NCBI GenBank assembly: GCA_041479575.1 | Contig: JBGOYH010000089.1 | Location: 1 to 8,292, forward strand | Reading direction: 5' to 3' | Length of the DNA stretch: 8,292 nucleotides | Origin: DASPPK01 sp041479575 | GTDB taxonomy: Archaea > Thermoproteota > Bathyarchaeia > Bathyarchaeales > Bathycorpusculaceae | Shown: piece after piece, positions 1-4,815 of the stretch | Numbering within the stretch: the first letter of the stretch is position 1 | Layout: each line of letters begins with the position of its first letter | Position numbers and translations under genes: made by a program | The notes under the pieces: model-generated | Seen by the model: the letters and a program-made list of their open reading frames with translations, nothing else | Database searches by the model: none | What the model was told of the DNA's origin: nothing

Positions 1-114
1 GCATAATGCACACGATATCGCTCACCGCGAGTAAGTGAGCTAGTATGGTATGACCCCTAGGGCTCATAACTATCAGCGAGCAGTTCTCCTCTTCAGCTAT
101 TCTCTTTGAAGAAC

Positions 115-129
115 CCGAAAATGTTTCGG
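115..129. other. Small hairpin just outside the element
   Basis: CCGAAA-ATG-TTTCGG forms a perfect 6-bp stem with a 3-nt loop, ending 12 bp outside the left inverted repeat. It could be an ordinary chromosomal terminator or a structure marking the insertion target. Nothing else supports a function. Confidence 0.35.
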
Positions 130-133
130 AACC

Positions 134-140
134 CTCAGAA
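134..140. repeat. Left target-site duplication CTCAGAA
   Basis: CTCAGAA directly abuts the left inverted repeat and recurs at 8131-8137. The full direct repeat is CCCTCAGAAG (132-141 and 8129-8138), overlapping the GG/CC at the repeat tips. The true duplication is therefore 7 bp or, if the ends start at GATAC, 9 bp. Confidence 0.75.
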
Positions 141-166
141 GGATACTGTTAGGTTAAGTTACCCAA
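141..166 (+). repeat. Left terminal inverted repeat
   Basis: The repeat begins GGATACTGTT and ends AAGTTACCCAA. It matches the reverse complement of 8105-8130 at 25 of 26 positions; the only mismatch is at 152. The GG start followed by ACTGTT recalls the GG-start, CTGTT-containing ends of IS6-family elements, which fits the transposase inside, although that resemblance is weak evidence. Confidence 0.85.
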
Positions 167-205
167 GCATGCGTTAATGTTGCCATGCCATAGCAAGCCG
201 TCAGC

Positions 206-255
206 TTCTGGGAAGTCTTCGGTTGATGGTTTTCTCTGTAAAAAAATCGGTTGAT
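206..255 (+). repeat. TCGGTTGAT double-repeat module, copy 1
   Basis: The order is TTCTG, 3 nt, AGTCTTCGGTTGAT, 13 nt, AAAAAATCGGTTGAT. The same order and spacing (one base shorter) occurs inverted at 2574-2622. Within each module TCGGTTGAT appears twice as direct repeats 27-28 bp apart. It lies 40 bp inside the left inverted repeat, in a gene-free stretch (167-319). Candidate roles are an iteron-like replication or partition site, or a transposase/regulator binding site. The function is unknown. Confidence 0.6.
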
Positions 256-319
256 ATGATAAGGTGTCACAGTAATTTTTGTGTTTTAGTAAACCGCGTA
301 TTTGGTGCTAATGAACATA

Positions 320-557
320 GGATGATAGAGTGCTACCCGCAGACCGTACAGATAGCCCATGCGACTCACGGTGCCTTCTGAGTGATACACCGATGCTTAC
401 GGGCTATCAGATATTCCATAACTACATAAGAGGACACAAAGGACTAGACGGAAAAACTCCCGCCGAGGCTTGTGGGATAACTGTCAAAGGAGAGAAAAAG
501 TGGAAGACGCTAATTCAAAATGCCAGTCGTAAATCGGACACAAAATCTGACCAGTAA
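320..557 (+). pseudogene. Decayed C-terminal remnant of an archaeal IS6-like transposase
   Basis: From 393 to the TAA at 555-557 the reading frame encodes GYQIFHNYIRGHKGLDGKTPAEACGI in two overlapping pieces of the motif, then GEKKWKTLIQNAS. This is recognisably the C-terminus of an archaeal IS6-like transposase (family pattern: HNYIRPH, then LDGKTPAEACGI). The usual P of IRPH is G here. Upstream, a different frame from about 322 (MIECYPQTVQ) looks like a decayed version of the catalytic 'VER-x-HGTV' segment, implying a frameshift near 345 and loss of everything upstream. The catalytic Asp residues are absent, so it is inactive. It belongs to a different subgroup from the intact transposase at 4816-5721, so it is a relic of an older insertion, not a broken copy of that gene. 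Confidence 0.7.
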
Positions 558-602
558 AGGTTACAAGGCGCACACGTAATACCAATCAAAATTCAGAACG
601 GT

Positions 603-616
603 ACAATAGCTATTGT
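603..616. repeat. Perfect 14-bp palindrome
   Basis: ACAATAGCTATTGT is a perfect, spacer-free palindrome. It lies between the transposase remnant and the 3' end of the ParA-partner gene, about 50 bp past that gene's stop. It could be a protein-binding site or part of the transcription end of the par operon. Apart from it, the 108-bp gap 558-665 shows nothing recognisable. Confidence 0.35.
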
Positions 617-665
617 GCTAATAGACAAAGAAAGCCCCGCCTCTAAACTGTAGATTGTTTATCAG

Positions 666-1190
666 TTACTCTTCTGGCTTCCTTTTTAGTATGATTTTGC
701 CCCAACCCTCTAGGCTACGATCGCCCAGTTGGTGCATACTAATTGATTGAATCCTTTCTTTCATTTTGTCGTAAGGGGAGGTAACAAGTGCGTTGATGAG
801 TGGGTTAATTGCCTTTTGCCTCGATTCAGCACGAACTTCCGGTAAACCATATTCTGCTGCAAATTGCTTAATGTCACTGAGCGAGGGTAAAATCTTTTTT
901 GTGATCAAATCATTGTAAAACTCAATTAGGATTCGAAATTTCTGCGGGTCTGTTTTCTCAAGAATGAACAATGATTTTGGAATCGGATGCTGCTGTTTTC
1001 CTCCCCGATTCTTTTCGGGTTGACGGATTGTCTTAGCCTTTCTAGAAACCTGTGTTAAGATACGTGACAAGTCTTCAGTTGCTTCAGGTGACGAGAGGTC
1101 GTTTGCAAGTAACTCAAAAGATTCCGACCCGTATTTTTTTAACAGTTTCAAGAGGTCCAGCAGCAAATCCAGTTCTCGTTCTTTTATCAT
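666..1190 (-). CDS. Unknown protein in an operon with ParA; candidate partition partner
   Basis: This 174-aa protein is not recognised by sequence. Its ATG (1188-1190) overlaps the ParA stop codon in an ATGA arrangement, with AGGT just upstream, so the two genes are translationally coupled. The N-terminus is a leucine-rich amphipathic helix (LLLDLLKLLKKYG), followed by a basic, polar linker (about residues 50-68, RKAK to GGKQQ) and a helical C-terminal part ending in a basic tail (LEGWGKIILKRK). ParA operons usually carry a second gene for a DNA-binding adaptor (ParB-like). Position, small size and basic patches fit that job here, but no ParB or ribbon-helix-helix motif is visible. A role in partition is therefore inferred from position only. 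Confidence 0.6.
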   Translation of the reverse strand: MIKERELDLLLDLLKLLKKYGSESFELLANDLSSPEATEDLSRILTQVSRKAKTIRQPEKNRGGKQQHPIPKSLFILEKTDPQKFRILIEFYNDLITKKILPSLSDIKQFAAEYGLPEVRAESRQKAINPLINALVTSPYDKMKERIQSISMHQLGDRSLEGWGKIILKRKPEE

Positions 1191-2044
1191 AAACCTATTC
1201 TCTGCGCAAATTCATCAGCAAATGCGTGAAATCTACTGGCCTGATATGATCTTGCATACGATGTTCTAAAGATTGGTTTCCCTTCTCTCGCTCCTTTTGG
1301 ATATGATCGCGAATAGCTGACTTCAGATTTGAAAACATACCATTTATATTGTGCGGCCATACGATTCACGTCACTTTTTGATTTGATTTCTTCTGGGGCG
1401 TAATCTGACGCATGGTTAAATACTATTCCCGCGAGCTGCAGTTTATCGTTTCCATAAGGTGCTGCCTTAAATTCATCCATGGAGCGGACCAATAAAGGAA
1501 GGCCTATTGTGGAAAGATATTCGGGCTTTACGGGAACAAGAATGAAGTCGCTTGCAAGATAAGCTGCTGTTGTGAGAACTGATTCCGTTGGTGCACAATC
1601 AAGCAGCACCAGATCATAGTCACCCTCAATCTTCGAAACAAGCTGTGCAAGCAAGCTTTCCTTTTGACCAGGATTTCGCATTGAATAGGCAAGCTCTAAT
1701 TGGGACGGAATTAGGTCGAGACGACTCCCTTCAGAGTATTGCACAACGTTATACAAAACTGATTTAGGATCGAGTTGTTTTGGGTCTTTGCCTGGTGTAT
1801 GGGTTAGCTGTTCGAATATGTCCCACACGGTGGGAATGTGGTTCGCAAGAATCTGTTCATATTTATAGACTCCTATCAGATATTGACTTGCATTGAATTG
1901 TGGATCGAGATCGACTACCAAGACCTTTTTGTTCCATTTTCGCAATCCTGCAAACTGCCAAGCTAAATTGACTGCCAAGGTGGATTTTCCTACGCCGCCT
2001 TTCATATTAATTAAAGAGACTTTCTTGGCCATATCGACCATCAT
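1187..2044 (-). CDS. parA: ParA/MinD-superfamily ATPase (plasmid partition type)
   Basis: This is a 285-aa P-loop ATPase of the ParA family, which binds DNA nonspecifically with ATP and moves plasmids or other cargo. Visible motifs are the deviant Walker A KGGVGKST (residues 15-22, with the signature Lys), Walker A' LVVDLDPQFNAS (about 42-53) and the Walker B-like segment VLLDCAPTES (about 146-155). Its length is normal for a small, Soj-like ParA without an N-terminal HTH domain. ATGs at 2044, 2041 and 2032 are all possible. A TTAAAT box at 2067-2072 lies about 26 nt before 2044, which would suit a leaderless message starting there; the ATG at 2032 (MAKKVSL) is the main alternative. ParA on a transposon suggests plasmid or viral ancestry. 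Confidence 0.9.
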   Translation of the reverse strand: MMVDMAKKVSLINMKGGVGKSTLAVNLAWQFAGLRKWNKKVLVVDLDPQFNASQYLIGVYKYEQILANHIPTVWDIFEQLTHTPGKDPKQLDPKSVLYNVVQYSEGSRLDLIPSQLELAYSMRNPGQKESLLAQLVSKIEGDYDLVLLDCAPTESVLTTAAYLASDFILVPVKPEYLSTIGLPLLVRSMDEFKAAPYGNDKLQLAGIVFNHASDYAPEEIKSKSDVNRMAAQYKWYVFKSEVSYSRSYPKGAREGKPIFRTSYARSYQASRFHAFADEFAQRIGL

Positions 2045-2066
2045 CTCGTTTAGCAGTTGAAAAGAG

Positions 2067-2072
2067 ATTTAA
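2067..2072 (-). promoter_or_regulatory. Possible TATA box of the parA operon
   Basis: TTAAAT on the minus strand lies about 26 nt before the ATG at 2044, the spacing expected for archaeal TATA-dependent leaderless transcription. The box is weak and unproven. Confidence 0.3.
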
Positions 2073-2107
2073 GGGTTTTGACCACCGTCACTGGGTCATC
2101 ACCCGAC

Positions 2108-2144
2108 AGTTAACAGGGAGAGCAATCGCCCATCAAGTTAACAG
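2108..2144. repeat. Direct repeats AGTTAACAG upstream of parA; possible partition or operator site
   Basis: AGTTAACAG occurs at 2108-2116 and 2136-2144, 28 bp apart; each copy contains the palindrome GTTAAC. They lie upstream of parA in the short gap before the 92-aa gene. Centromere-like sites and autoregulatory operators commonly sit directly upstream of parA genes, so these are candidates. Two copies is few for a centromere. Confidence 0.35.
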
Positions 2145-2151
2145 AACCATT

Positions 2152-2164
2152 AAAAGAAAAAAAG
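2152..2164 (-). terminator. Oligo-T terminator of the 92-aa gene
   Basis: On the minus strand a C-TTTTTTT-C-TTTT stretch starts 2 nt after the stop codon of the 92-aa gene. Archaeal intrinsic termination relies on such T-rich tracts, with or without a hairpin; none is seen here. Confidence 0.5.
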
Positions 2165-2166
2165 AA

Positions 2167-2445
2167 TCATTGGATTGCTTTCAGTATTCCTTTGTAAGCA
2201 TTTGCTATTTCAGCGAGTTCGCTCATTTCTAGTTTCGTGAATTTGTTGTCTGCCGCGTTCTTAAGAACCATCTGAAACACCTTTTCTGAAACGTCTTTGA
2301 AAACTGTTATCGGTGATGTTGGGTTTCCTTGCGCCTTGAAAACCATTGCTGCTAATAACACATTTGTCATTGTCGTGTTCATAGCAGTTATTCCAGAAAG
2401 ACCTAGAGTAGCTTTGATAGGCTTGAAGAGTGCTCTTTCACTCAT
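2167..2445 (-). CDS. Unknown 92-aa protein, probably autoregulated
   Basis: No family is recognised. The protein is predicted to be mostly helical: a mildly hydrophobic, Met/Thr/Ala-rich N-terminal half (ITAMNTTMTNVLLAAMVF, about residues 19-36) and an amphipathic C-terminal half (about 50-92). The hydrophobic stretch is short and broken by polar residues, so a membrane segment is doubtful. AGAGGG at 2451-2456 gives an acceptable ribosome binding site. The gene stands alone as a monocistronic unit, with its own TATA-like box and operator upstream and an oligo-T terminator directly after the stop. That layout suits a small regulator or an element-maintenance protein, but no DNA-binding motif is visible. 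Confidence 0.65.
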   Translation of the reverse strand: MSERALFKPIKATLGLSGITAMNTTMTNVLLAAMVFKAQGNPTSPITVFKDVSEKVFQMVLKNAADNKFTKLEMSELAEIANAYKGILKAIQ

Positions 2446-2482
2446 ACGTACCCTCTAGGTTGTTTGCTATAAGCGTCTAATA

Positions 2483-2498
2483 GATAAGACTTCTTATC
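2483..2498. promoter_or_regulatory. Palindromic operator candidate upstream of the 92-aa gene
   Basis: GATAAGA-CT-TCTTATC has perfect 7-bp arms with a 2-nt spacer. Its place between the TATA-like box and the start codon is where archaeal repressors typically block transcription. The binding protein is unknown; the 92-aa protein or the winged-helix protein are candidates. Confidence 0.5.
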
Positions 2499-2502
2499 AT
2501 TC

Positions 2503-2512
2503 TAGTATATCT
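2503..2512 (-). promoter_or_regulatory. TATA-like box of the 92-aa gene
   Basis: The minus strand reads AGATATACTA here. The palindrome at 2483-2498 falls between this box and the predicted transcription start near 2480, leaving a leader of about 35 nt. Confidence 0.4.
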
Positions 2513-2573
2513 CTCACTATTAGGTTTTCCACAAGGATATTTGACTCCAAGCAGTCAGGGTTTTTTCACTTTC

Positions 2574-2622
2574 ATCAACCGATTTTTTCCAAGTAGAAGA
2601 ATCAACCGAAGACTATACAGAA
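2574..2622 (-). repeat. TCGGTTGAT double-repeat module, copy 2 (inverted)
   Basis: On the minus strand this reads TTCTG, 3 nt, AGTCTTCGGTTGAT, 12 nt, AAAAAATCGGTTGAT, matching the module at 206-255 in conserved blocks while the spacers differ. Conserved blocks with diverged spacers suggest that the blocks are functional sites rather than a recent duplication. It lies between the tRNA-like gene and the promoter of the 92-aa gene. Confidence 0.6.
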
Positions 2623-2656
2623 CCAGTCGTCACAAACCTTAAGAATCTAAGATGTT

Positions 2657-2669
2657 ACATATTATATGT
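2657..2669. repeat. Palindrome at the 3' end of the tRNA-like gene
   Basis: ACATAT-T-ATATGT is a perfect 6-bp inverted repeat directly downstream (minus strand) of the encoded CCA, overlapping its A. It may form the 3' trailer hairpin of the transcript. The T-run content is too low for a confident terminator. Confidence 0.3.
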
Positions 2670-2746
2670 GGCGCATGGAAGGGGATTTGAACCCCCGAAC
2701 TTCCGCTTAGTGGGCGGGTGCTATGTCCGTACTAAGCTATCCATGC
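2669..2746 (-). tRNA. tRNA-like gene with abnormal anticodon loop (C33, ACU), encoded CCA
   Basis: The cloverleaf is clear. The acceptor stem GCATGGA/TCCATGC is perfect (7 bp), and the D-arm has A14, G15, G18G19 and A21. The anticodon stem has four good pairs plus a C27-A43 mismatch. The variable loop is 5 nt (AGTTC), the T-arm is GGGGG-TTCAAAT-CCCCT, the discriminator is G73, and CCA is encoded. The anticodon loop is CCACTAA, giving C33 instead of the universal U33 and the anticodon ACU (Ser AGU). A serine tRNA would need a long variable arm, which is absent. The loop is close to tRNA-Arg(UCU) (CTTCTAA), and A20 plus C35 are arginine identity elements in bacteria. It may be a mutated Arg tRNA, a tRNA mimic or a decaying copy. 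No intron is evident; 75 nt without CCA. The gene lies 23 bp after the TGT-like gene on the same strand, with no obvious promoter of its own. Confidence 0.8.
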
Positions 2747-2769
2747 ACTACATTTCGCGTTCTTACTTT

Positions 2770-4125
2770 CTATCTGGGCATCACATCGATTAGGTTTTTC
2801 AATGATGATCTTTGAAGTTTCTCGAATCCCATTTGGGATTTCCCTTCGGCTATCGCGTCAATAATCTCCTTCATCTCTTGCTCTCTGCAAAGCAGATAGT
2901 GTGTTTTGGCTCTCCTATTGTACTCAATGAAATCGTTCTCGGGAACTGTTGGATTTTCTATGCAATCTCTGCAATCGCAGGGAATTACGTGACCATTGTT
3001 TTCAACTGTAGTCAAGTATGTTTCTTTGCTTTGCATAATCATTCTCGCTGGATCGTACCGATTTGCATATGGGCTGATCTCTTTTTGGTCTTTCCTTCTC
3101 TCTTCACGGTCAAGATTAAACCCAGTGGATACTATTGCGAAGGATGAGAACGCTGCGGGGAATGTTTGGTTTCCTGCTTCAAGCAATCCAAAGGTTTTGT
3201 TTTCAACGTGAGAAACGAGACTCAACTCCATTAGAAAGCTTTTGAATGCGTCTCTTTCAAGCGCCATGTTTTCGTCACATAAGTTGAGGCTTTTGAACTT
3301 GAACAATGTCAGTGGGGTTTCGCTATCCGTGACGTATTCCTTTATTGTTGACATCATGCGTTGATTTTTCAGAATTTGGGGTTTTATGATAAAGTAATCT
3401 GCACACTCTCTTTTGTCTTGACTGAGCGCTGGACTGAAAGCTCTGCTTTTTTCATTCATAAAAATAGCAACTTCAAGTAGGTGAGGCGAGGTTATCAATG
3501 GAACAGGTGGAATTAATACATCGGTTTTTGCCTTAAGTTCGAGATTAAATGTGTCTCGGATGAGTTTCATTCTCATACTTGCGTCTTTGTAGACACATGT
3601 CCAGAAGTTTGTGTGTGTAGTATCCCTAAATTCACTTCTGCCAATGACATTTTTTGACTCTTCGTTTTGTCTTTCAATCTCCAGTTTCTTACTCTTTTCT
3701 AAGAATTTTGTGATATAGTCTCGGATAGTGTGGGAGACAAAAGGAGTGGTCGCAAGTCTCTCCATGTTTACCGTGTAGTACATGTATTCTAGCGCAGGGT
3801 CGATTAATAGCACTTGTTCCCCTTGTTGGGGCGTAAACCGTGTATCCAAAGTCGATTGGTCTACTACGAGGGGGAATGCTTTTTTCTTCATTGAAGGATA
3901 TAGTGTCCGTCCAGCATCAAGCAGTCTTACTACATACGCAGAAAGTTGTCTTGGCGAATATGCATGTCTCACTGCATCGTAGACTTTCAAATCGCTGTCG
4001 CTTTTTAGGCGCGGAGCAAAGGTCGGGGTCACCAGTGTTTTGCCGTTTATTTTCAAATCAACGGATTCGGAAAATTTGCATTTTCGGTGCTCGTAGTGAG
4101 TAATCTGAATTTGGGGAGTGTTCAT
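2770..4125 (-). CDS. Probable tRNA-guanine transglycosylase (TGT) superfamily protein, divergent
   Basis: TGT enzymes swap guanine for a 7-deazaguanine base in tRNA (position 15 in archaea) or, in the DpdA branch, in DNA. Near the C-terminus lies CDCRDC followed by 20 residues and a His (C383, C385, C388, H409), matching the TGT zinc site CxCx2C...H. It is followed by a helix like that after the TGT His (THYLLCREQEMKEI, then IAEGK). An N-terminal TPTFAPR segment recalls the 'TP-x-F-x-P' start of TGT domains. The catalytic aspartates cannot be assigned by eye, so the family call is inferred and activity is uncertain. The ATG at 4125 gives 451 aa: it overlaps the upstream stop as ATGA and has GGAGAT 6 nt before it. 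An upstream in-frame ATG at 4203 would overlap the winged-helix gene by 82 bp and is less likely. No preQ0 biosynthesis genes are in the window. Confidence 0.6.
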   Translation of the reverse strand: MNTPQIQITHYEHRKCKFSESVDLKINGKTLVTPTFAPRLKSDSDLKVYDAVRHAYSPRQLSAYVVRLLDAGRTLYPSMKKKAFPLVVDQSTLDTRFTPQQGEQVLLIDPALEYMYYTVNMERLATTPFVSHTIRDYITKFLEKSKKLEIERQNEESKNVIGRSEFRDTTHTNFWTCVYKDASMRMKLIRDTFNLELKAKTDVLIPPVPLITSPHLLEVAIFMNEKSRAFSPALSQDKRECADYFIIKPQILKNQRMMSTIKEYVTDSETPLTLFKFKSLNLCDENMALERDAFKSFLMELSLVSHVENKTFGLLEAGNQTFPAAFSSFAIVSTGFNLDREERRKDQKEISPYANRYDPARMIMQSKETYLTTVENNGHVIPCDCRDCIENPTVPENDFIEYNRRAKTHYLLCREQEMKEIIDAIAEGKSQMGFEKLQRSSLKNLIDVMPR

Positions 4126-4619
4126 GTCTTGATCTCCATCTTGCTGCTTGCTATTGTTATGAACTTTTGTAATCCATCCATGAACAGTCGCAAGTCTTGG
4201 CATCTAATCATAATGCCACCATTTACCGTCTTTGCTCTTAATTCATCCTGTTCCTTTTCTTGTATGAACATGAAATTCCCCTCGGCATTTTCCAGCTTGA
4301 AAAACTCGTAAATTTTGTTTTCTATTGGTACTGATAGACGATCTGTTGGGTGGATGAGCCGACCATTTATATAGTATATCGAACCTGCACCACGGTCACT
4401 TTTGTAGGCTTCACGTATTGCCACAAGATATTCCAGATGTTTTGTAACGGTGATTCTGTTCAGGTTTGTTGCACTCACTATTTCAGATGCCATGATGCCG
4501 TTCTCATTCATCGATAGAATGTCCTTGATTAAAGACCTAACGTAGTTTTCTCTTTCAGCTGGCTTTAGTGCTTGTATTTCTTCTGGGGATAGCATAACGT
4601 TGGGTTTGTTGATTTCCAT
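4122..4619 (-). CDS. Winged-helix DNA-binding protein, first gene of the TGT-like operon
   Basis: This 165-aa protein carries an N-terminal winged helix-turn-helix (about residues 27-90). The helices are around IKDILSMNENGI, MASEIVSATNL and the recognition helix NRITVTKHLEYL, and the wing is around the GAGSIYYINGRLIHP strand pair. This layout is common in archaeal transcription regulators. The C-terminal half (about 95-165) is unrecognised and may be a dimerisation or sensor part. The stop codon overlaps the start of the TGT-like gene (ATGA), so the two are co-translated and probably act in one process, either regulation of that operon or DNA targeting of the partner. The start at 4619 has only a weak purine stretch (AAGGGGA) 8 nt upstream. 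Confidence 0.75.
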   Translation of the reverse strand: MEINKPNVMLSPEEIQALKPAERENYVRSLIKDILSMNENGIMASEIVSATNLNRITVTKHLEYLVAIREAYKSDRGAGSIYYINGRLIHPTDRLSVPIENKIYEFFKLENAEGNFMFIQEKEQDELRAKTVNGGIMIRCQDLRLFMDGLQKFITIASSKMEIKT

Positions 4620-4682
4620 TTGGTTTTCCCCTTATCTTGATGCTGATTTACATGTATGTACGACATAGCAGTTATGCATCAT

Positions 4683-4689
4683 GTATAAC
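4683..4689 (-). promoter_or_regulatory. Possible TATA box of the winged-helix/TGT-like operon
   Basis: The minus strand reads GTTATAC, which would place transcription start near 4660 with a leader of about 40 nt. GTTAT/ATAAC (4671-4689) and TACATGTA (4649-4656) are short dyads around it that could bind a regulator. Confidence 0.3.
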
Positions 4690-4747
4690 ATCACCATGCT
4701 TAACGTTTCACGCTCTAGATATTGCTGTCTCAGTATTTATCTTTTTA

Positions 4748-4766
4748 GGTATCCTGTGGGCATACC
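4748..4766. promoter_or_regulatory. Imperfect dyad upstream of the transposase promoter
   Basis: GGTATCCTGTGGGCATACC has GGTAT/ATACC arms 9 nt apart, like the perfect dyad at 4787-4804 (8 nt apart). It lies just upstream of the TATA box, so the two dyads flank the box. It is probably a second, weaker site for the same protein. Confidence 0.4.
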
Positions 4767-4771
4767 ACAAG

Positions 4772-4781
4772 CTATAAATAG
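4772..4781 (+). promoter_or_regulatory. TATA box of the transposase operon
   Basis: CTATAAATAG is a near-ideal archaeal TATA box 34 nt before the ATG at 4816, predicting a start near 4805 and a leader of about 10 nt. No Shine-Dalgarno sequence precedes the ATG, consistent with nearly leaderless translation. Confidence 0.65.
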
Positions 4782-4786
4782 GCGAA

Positions 4787-4804
4787 GGTATACTGTAGTA
4801 TACC
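4787..4804. promoter_or_regulatory. Perfect operator palindrome of the transposase operon
   Basis: GGTATACTGTAGTATACC has perfect 7-bp arms around TGTA. It lies between the TATA box and the start codon, exactly where a bound repressor would block transcription. The operon's own ribbon-helix-helix protein is the natural candidate ligand. TACTGT is shared with the inverted-repeat tips of the element (GGATACTGTT), hinting that one protein might see both; this could be coincidence. Confidence 0.6.
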
Positions 4805-4815
4805 AGTGAACTCGT

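Larger units (their letters stand above)
2..148 (-). pseudogene. Open frame resembling the C-terminal half of a universal stress protein (chromosomal flank)
   Basis: The minus strand of the left flank is open for about 49 codons. It includes the segment IAEEENCSLIVMSPRGH, which recalls the conserved 'LIVMG-x-RG' stretch in the second half of universal stress protein domains. The frame closes at a TAA inside the inverted repeat (149-151). In the reconstructed pre-insertion sequence it continues through the target site to an ATG at 8158-8160. The N-terminal half of the family and the usual GS residues after the motif are missing, and a 49-codon open frame can arise by chance. It may be an interrupted gene, a remnant, or noise. 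Confidence 0.25.

Noticed and set aside
20..40. GCTCAC...GTGAGC inverted repeat with a 9-nt loop in the left flank
   Set aside because: A 6-bp stem with a long loop is expected by chance in this much sequence, and it lies outside the element with no gene boundary to support it.
2669..2746. The tRNA gene as an integration (attachment) site
   Set aside because: No copy of the tRNA 3' end occurs elsewhere in the window, no tyrosine integrase is present, and the element's true ends are at 141 and 8130.
4126..4203. N-terminal extension of the TGT-like protein from the ATG at 4203
   Set aside because: It would overlap the winged-helix gene by 82 bp. The ATG at 4125 has an ATGA overlap with the upstream stop and a GGAGAT site 6 nt upstream, so 451 aa is the better model.
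2812..4311. Several plus-strand open frames of 66-111 codons opposite the TGT-like and winged-helix genes
   Set aside because: They are antisense shadows of well-supported coding regions, have no plausible start context and encode low-complexity, Cys/Ser/Phe-rich peptides resembling no family.
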